Shown: one piece after another, positions 6,297 through 8,578 of the stretch
How the letters are laid out: each line of letters opens with the position of its first letter
Position numbering within the stretch: the stretch's first letter is position 1
Assembly: GCA_018609665.1 (NCBI GenBank)
Contig: JAHENN010000197.1
Location: 1 to 8,578, forward strand
Source: Haloarculaceae archaeon
Lineage (GTDB): Archaea; Halobacteriota; Halobacteria; Halobacteriales; Haloarculaceae
Length of the DNA stretch: 8,578 nucleotides
Direction of reading: 5' to 3'
Translations under genes and position numbers: made by a program
Notes under the pieces: model-generated
What the model saw: only the letters and a program-made list of their open reading frames with translations
Databases searched by the model: none
Told to the model about the DNA's origin: nothing

Positions 6297-6735
6297 GCGT
6301 CGCTTCCACTCCCGCAGGCGTATTGAATATCCAACATTCCCACGCCCGCCCGGTAGATTTTCGCCGCGTTCCCTCGAGCCTGTCCCGGCCCGGTCCGGTT
6401 GTTTCGGTGTGACCCCTCGCACGTGCTCTCGCCCCGGCGCGTCCCTCGCTCCCGGGGCCGTGGTCGGCGACCCGGCCGTTACTAAAATCCGGTCCGGAAT
6501 CCGACCGCAGATGCACGCTCGCACAACCGGTTACCGGCGTCCCGACCGACCGTCGGGTGGAGCCTGACCGGACGGGCTCCCACCATCCCCACCGAACGGC
6601 CGGGCCGCGGTCCGCGCGACGGGGCGGCCGACCGTCCCGCGACCGCCCGCGGGGCCGGCCACGGGCCTCCGGTTCTCCCTTCCACGCCCGTCGAACAGGG
6701 GCGTCGCCCCGCCGTCGACCCGGGTGCACCGCAAG
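6297..6735. other. Intergenic stretch without a recognisable gene
   Basis: About 440 nt between the surface-protein remnant and the next promoter. Open frames on both strands here encode Arg/Pro/Gly-rich peptides unlike acidic halophile proteins, and none has family features. AT-richer islands occur at about 6319-6345 (GTATTGAATATCCAACATT region) and 6479-6489 (TTACTAAAATC), which could be relic promoters. I see no tRNA-like fold, direct-repeat array or terminator of note. It may be decayed sequence continuous with the remnant upstream. Confidence 0.5.
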
Positions 6736-6741
6736 AGAAGA

Positions 6742-6749
6742 CATTTAAC
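6742..6749 (+). promoter_or_regulatory. TATA box upstream of the uORF/surface-protein unit
   Basis: CATTTAAC with core TTTAA at 6744-6748, preceded by purine-rich AGAGAAG (BRE-like). Its centre is 27 nt before the ATG at 6773, the distance for a leaderless transcript, and about 107 nt before the surface-protein start at 6853. Confidence 0.6.
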
Positions 6750-6772
6750 GGACCCCGGCGACGGTCCGGCAG

Positions 6773-6856
6773 ATGGCCGACTCGCGCCCGGTCGGCGGCG
6801 CGTCGGACGCGGTCCGACCCCGCCGGCACGGGACGCGCCGGAGACAGACAGCATGA
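6773..6856 (+). CDS. Possible 27-residue leaderless upstream ORF
   Basis: The first ATG after the TATA box lies just where transcription should start. It opens a 27-codon frame (MADSRPVGGASDAV..., basic and Arg-rich in the second half) whose TGA (6854-6856) overlaps the ATG of the following surface protein as ATGA. The peptide has no recognisable domain and is not acidic, so it may have no function of its own. The arrangement suggests that ribosomes loading at the leaderless 5' end terminate and restart on the downstream gene. It could also be a chance frame inside an 80-nt leader. Confidence 0.4.
   Translation: MADSRPVGGASDAVRPRRHGTRRRQTA
6840..6843 (+). promoter_or_regulatory. Shine-Dalgarno-like GGAG before the surface-protein start
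   Basis: GGAG, 9 nt before the ATG at 6853, is complementary to the CCUCC core of the archaeal 16S rRNA 3' end. It supports 6853 as a true internal initiation site within a transcript that begins near 6773. Confidence 0.5.
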
Positions 6857-8199
6857 CACCGAACACAGGACCCTCCCGGTTTCCGCCGGTCGTACCGTCA
6901 GTGCTACTCGTCGTCGCCGTGCTCGCGGTCGTCGGGCTCGCGGCGGGTACCGTCGCCGCACAGACCAACGCGAACTTCCAGGTGGACATCAACGAGACGA
7001 ACGAGCCGGTGACGGAGGGAGATACCCTCGAGGTGGAGGTGATCGTCGAGAACACGGGCGACGACGCGACCAGCAAGGAAATCACGCTCAACACCACCCT
7101 GGACGGAAACACGACGGAGCGGGACAGCAGGACAGTAGCGCTGGACGGCGGTGCGAGCGTGACGCGGACCCTGGAGTGGGACACCGAGGACGGCGACGCG
7201 GGCCGGTACACGATTAACGTCTCCAGCGAGGACGACTCCGACCGGGACCTCGCGCGGGTCACCGCCACCTCGGCGTTCGACGTCGACGTCGACGAGACGA
7301 ACGAGCCGGTGCGGGAAGGCGAGACCCTCACGGTCGACGCGACCGTCGAGAACACCGACGATGCCGACGACAGCCAACTCGTGGAGCTGACGGTCGACGG
7401 GCGAACGTTCGACGACACAACGGTGAGCCTCGACGGCGGCGCCTCGGAGTCGGTGCAGCTAAAGTGGGAGACCGGGACGGGTGACGCCGGCGACTACCGG
7501 GTCAACGTCTCCAGCGAGACGGACACCGCGTCGGCGCTCGTGTCGGTCGAGGCGGGGCCGACCGCGGCGTTCAGCCGCGAGCCGGCGCTGCCGAACGTCA
7601 ACGAGGCGGTCGTCTTCGACGCGAGCGACGCGACGGACCCCGACGGCACCGTCGTCGGGTACCGGTGGGTCGTCGACGGGCAGAACCGGTCGGCCGGCGA
7701 GACCCTATCGTACACCTTCACCGAGTCGGGCGAGCACGAGGTCCGGCTGTTCGTCACCGACGACGACGGGGTGACGACGTCGACGAGCCGGACGATAACG
7801 GTCAACGCCCGCCCCGACGTGTCGCTGCCGGAGGTCGACACGACGGCCGGCGAGCCGACCACCGTCGAGCCGGCGGTGAACGACGACGGCACCATCGCGC
7901 GGTACGAGTGGTACGTCGACGGCGAACTGGTGGCGACCGAGGCGACGCTGTCGTACACCTTCGCGGAGAGCGGGAGACACCAGGTTCGGCTGCAGGTCAC
8001 CGACGACAACGGCGCGACGGAGGCGGCCTCGAGGGTGGTCAGGGTCTCGGAAGCAGCGACCCCGACCCCGACGGCGACGGCGACGCCGACCCCCACCGCG
8101 GACGCTCCCGGCGAGCCGTCGGCGCCGGACCAGCCGGGCTTCGGCGCCGCCGCGGCCGCCGCGGCCGTCGCCGCGGCGCTGCTCGCCCGACGGCGGTAG
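6853..8199 (+). CDS. Secreted surface protein: two CARDB-like repeats, two PKD domains, PGF-CTERM anchor
   Basis: A 448-residue exported protein. The signal peptide covers 1-36 (hydrophobic core 16-36, cut near TVAA-Q37). Two CARDB-like repeats follow at about 41-140 and 141-233; each opens with an ETNEPV-(T/R)-EG motif and ends in an 'RVxV/INVSSE' strand. Two PKD domains lie at about 235-318 and 319-398, with YRWVVDG / YEWYVDG, LSYTFxESGxHxVRL and VTDDxG hallmarks in both. A Thr/Pro linker (403-415) leads to PGF (428-430), an Ala-rich hydrophobic segment and RRR: a PGF-CTERM signal for archaeosortase A processing and lipid anchoring. Six Asn-X-Ser/Thr sequons (N47, N80, N86, N122, N218, N278) suggest N-glycosylation. 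The repeats imply adhesion, scaffolding or ligand binding outside the cell; no catalytic domain is seen. ATG 6853 is chosen because the signal peptide begins there, with GGAG 9 nt upstream. An in-frame start at 6724 lies before the promoter and is rejected. The gene converges with a minus-strand gene 8 nt beyond its stop. Confidence 0.93.
   Translation: MTPNTGPSRFPPVVPSVLLVVAVLAVVGLAAGTVAAQTNANFQVDINETNEPVTEGDTLEVEVIVENTGDDATSKEITLNTTLDGNTTERDSRTVALDGGASVTRTLEWDTEDGDAGRYTINVSSEDDSDRDLARVTATSAFDVDVDETNEPVREGETLTVDATVENTDDADDSQLVELTVDGRTFDDTTVSLDGGASESVQLKWETGTGDAGDYRVNVSSETDTASALVSVEAGPTAAFSREPALPNVNEAVVFDASDATDPDGTVVGYRWVVDGQNRSAGETLSYTFTESGEHEVRLFVTDDDGVTTSTSRTITVNARPDVSLPEVDTTAGEPTTVEPAVNDDGTIARYEWYVDGELVATEATLSYTFAESGRHQVRLQVTDDNGATEAASRVVRVSEAATPTPTATATPTPTADAPGEPSAPDQPGFGAAAAAAAVAAALLARRR
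6992..7311 (+). repeat. Direct repeat inside the surface-protein gene, 300-nt period
   Basis: ACGAGACGAACGAGCCGGTG (20 nt) occurs at 6992-7011 and identically at 7292-7311, exactly 100 codons apart. It marks equivalent positions in the two CARDB-like repeats. The remaining sequence of the units has diverged, so this is an internal domain duplication with one conserved block. Confidence 0.85.
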
Positions 8200-8207
8200 A
8201 CCGGCGG

Positions 8208-8462
8208 TCAGACCCCGCCGTCGTAGTCGCCCTCGCCGGTGCGGTTCTCCGCGAACCCCCCGCGGATGGCGATCCAGCCGATGACCGACACGAACAGGAT
8301 CGGCGGCAGCAGCAGGAACCCCCACAGGGGGTCGAGCCCCCACTGCAGTATCAGAAACAGGTTGCCGATCCCCAGCGCGACGAAGGGAGCCACGACCAGC
8401 GTCGCCGTCTTCCGGCCCTTCCGGAAGCCGTCGTCGTCGGGTCGGCCGCTCTCGCCGTCCAT
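8208..8462 (-). CDS. Small membrane protein with two transmembrane helices, function unknown
   Basis: An 84-residue protein with an acidic/basic cytoplasmic start (MDGESGRPDDDGFRKGRK). Two hydrophobic helices lie at about 19-39 (TATLVVAPFVALGIGNLFLIL) and 46-66, joined by a short WGLDP turn, and the tail is acidic (GEGDYDGGV). The helical hairpin with a charged N-terminus suggests both ends are cytoplasmic. I do not recognise a named family; small proteins of this kind are common and uncharacterised in haloarchaea. I chose the ATG at 8462 because a TTTT TATA-like element lies 26 nt upstream, fitting a leaderless message. An in-frame ATG at 8552 would add 30 residues upstream of that promoter. 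It converges with the surface-protein gene with only 8 nt between stops, so the two transcripts must overlap at their 3' ends. Confidence 0.75.
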   Translation of the reverse strand: MDGESGRPDDDGFRKGRKTATLVVAPFVALGIGNLFLILQWGLDPLWGFLLLPPILFVSVIGWIAIRGGFAENRTGEGDYDGGV

Positions 8463-8483
8463 GGCCTGACTTCGGCCCGCGGC

Positions 8484-8491
8484 GTCAAAAG
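8484..8491 (-). promoter_or_regulatory. TATA-like element for the small membrane protein
   Basis: On the minus strand GCTTTTGAC contains TTTT at 8490-8487, about 26 nt before the ATG at 8462, as expected for a leaderless start. No Shine-Dalgarno sequence is evident. Confidence 0.4.
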
Positions 8492-8557
8492 CCGTCCGAC
8501 CGGGAACGGCCAATGAGTTCATGGGAACTTTGATATTACTCTGGACATTCATGTAAA

Positions 8558-8578
8558 ATGGCGCCGGGCGTCGTGTCC
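8558..8578 (+). CDS. Possible start of a further plus-strand gene, cut by the window edge
   Basis: ATG at 8558 opens a frame (MAPGVVS) to the edge. TTTGATA (8529-8535) lies about 26 nt upstream in a locally AT-rich stretch, matching a leaderless promoter layout. Only seven codons are visible, so no product can be given and this may be chance. Confidence 0.25.

Noticed and set aside
6181..6744. Minus-strand frame in the intergenic region before the surface protein
   Set aside because: Very Arg/Gly/Pro-rich and basic, unlike halophile proteins; no promoter or start context.
6724..6852. 43-residue N-terminal extension of the surface protein
   Set aside because: It would start upstream of the TATA box and bury the signal peptide behind an Arg-rich segment.
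8059..8097. Short-period repeat (ACCCCGACG/ACGGCGACG-like) near the end of the surface-protein gene
   Set aside because: It encodes the Thr/Pro/Ala linker before the membrane anchor, so it is ordinary low-complexity coding sequence and not a separate element.
8463..8552. 30-residue N-terminal extension of the small membrane protein
   Set aside because: The extension covers the predicted promoter, and the downstream ATG has the correct leaderless spacing.

Overview
The window looks like chromosomal DNA from an extremely halophilic archaeon (class Halobacteria). GC content is very high, predicted proteins are acidic, promoters are TATA-type with little or no leader, and there is a halorhodopsin gene and a surface protein with a PGF-CTERM tail. 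I would not name a genus from this.

Left part (1-3815, minus strand): a two-gene unit reading leftwards. First comes a secreted, C-terminally anchored protein built of four CARDB/NEW3-like beta-sandwich repeats. It overlaps by 4 nt (ATGA) the start of a large RND-superfamily (MmpL/HAE3-like) membrane transporter that runs off the left edge. The tight overlap suggests a translationally coupled exporter plus extracytoplasmic partner. Its promoter lies in a short AT-rich patch around 3807-3815, in a divergent intergenic region.

Middle part (3899-5870, plus strand): a UspA-type universal stress protein with an intact ATP-binding motif, a small SRPBCC-fold protein, then halorhodopsin (hop), the light-driven inward chloride pump. 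All of its diagnostic residues are present. Directly upstream of hop is a 15-nt element that fits the bop-regulon (Bat) upstream activating sequence as I recall it, correctly placed relative to a TATA box and a leaderless start. A class II tRNA-Ser(CGA) with its own promoter and T-run terminator follows hop.

Right part (5877-8578): behind the tRNA lie an imperfect inverted repeat and what looks like the orphaned C-terminal tail of a PGF-CTERM surface protein, then about 450 nt with no convincing gene. Next is a secreted surface protein (signal peptide, two CARDB-like repeats, two PKD domains, Thr/Pro linker, PGF-CTERM), preceded by a possible 27-codon leaderless upstream ORF whose stop codon overlaps its start. 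A small two-helix membrane protein on the minus strand converges on it. The last 21 nt may open another plus-strand gene.

I see no CRISPR array, insertion sequence or obvious defence system. The most noteworthy signals are the bop-type element in front of hop, the leaderless uORF, the RND/CARDB gene pair, and the tRNA-proximal gene remnant.
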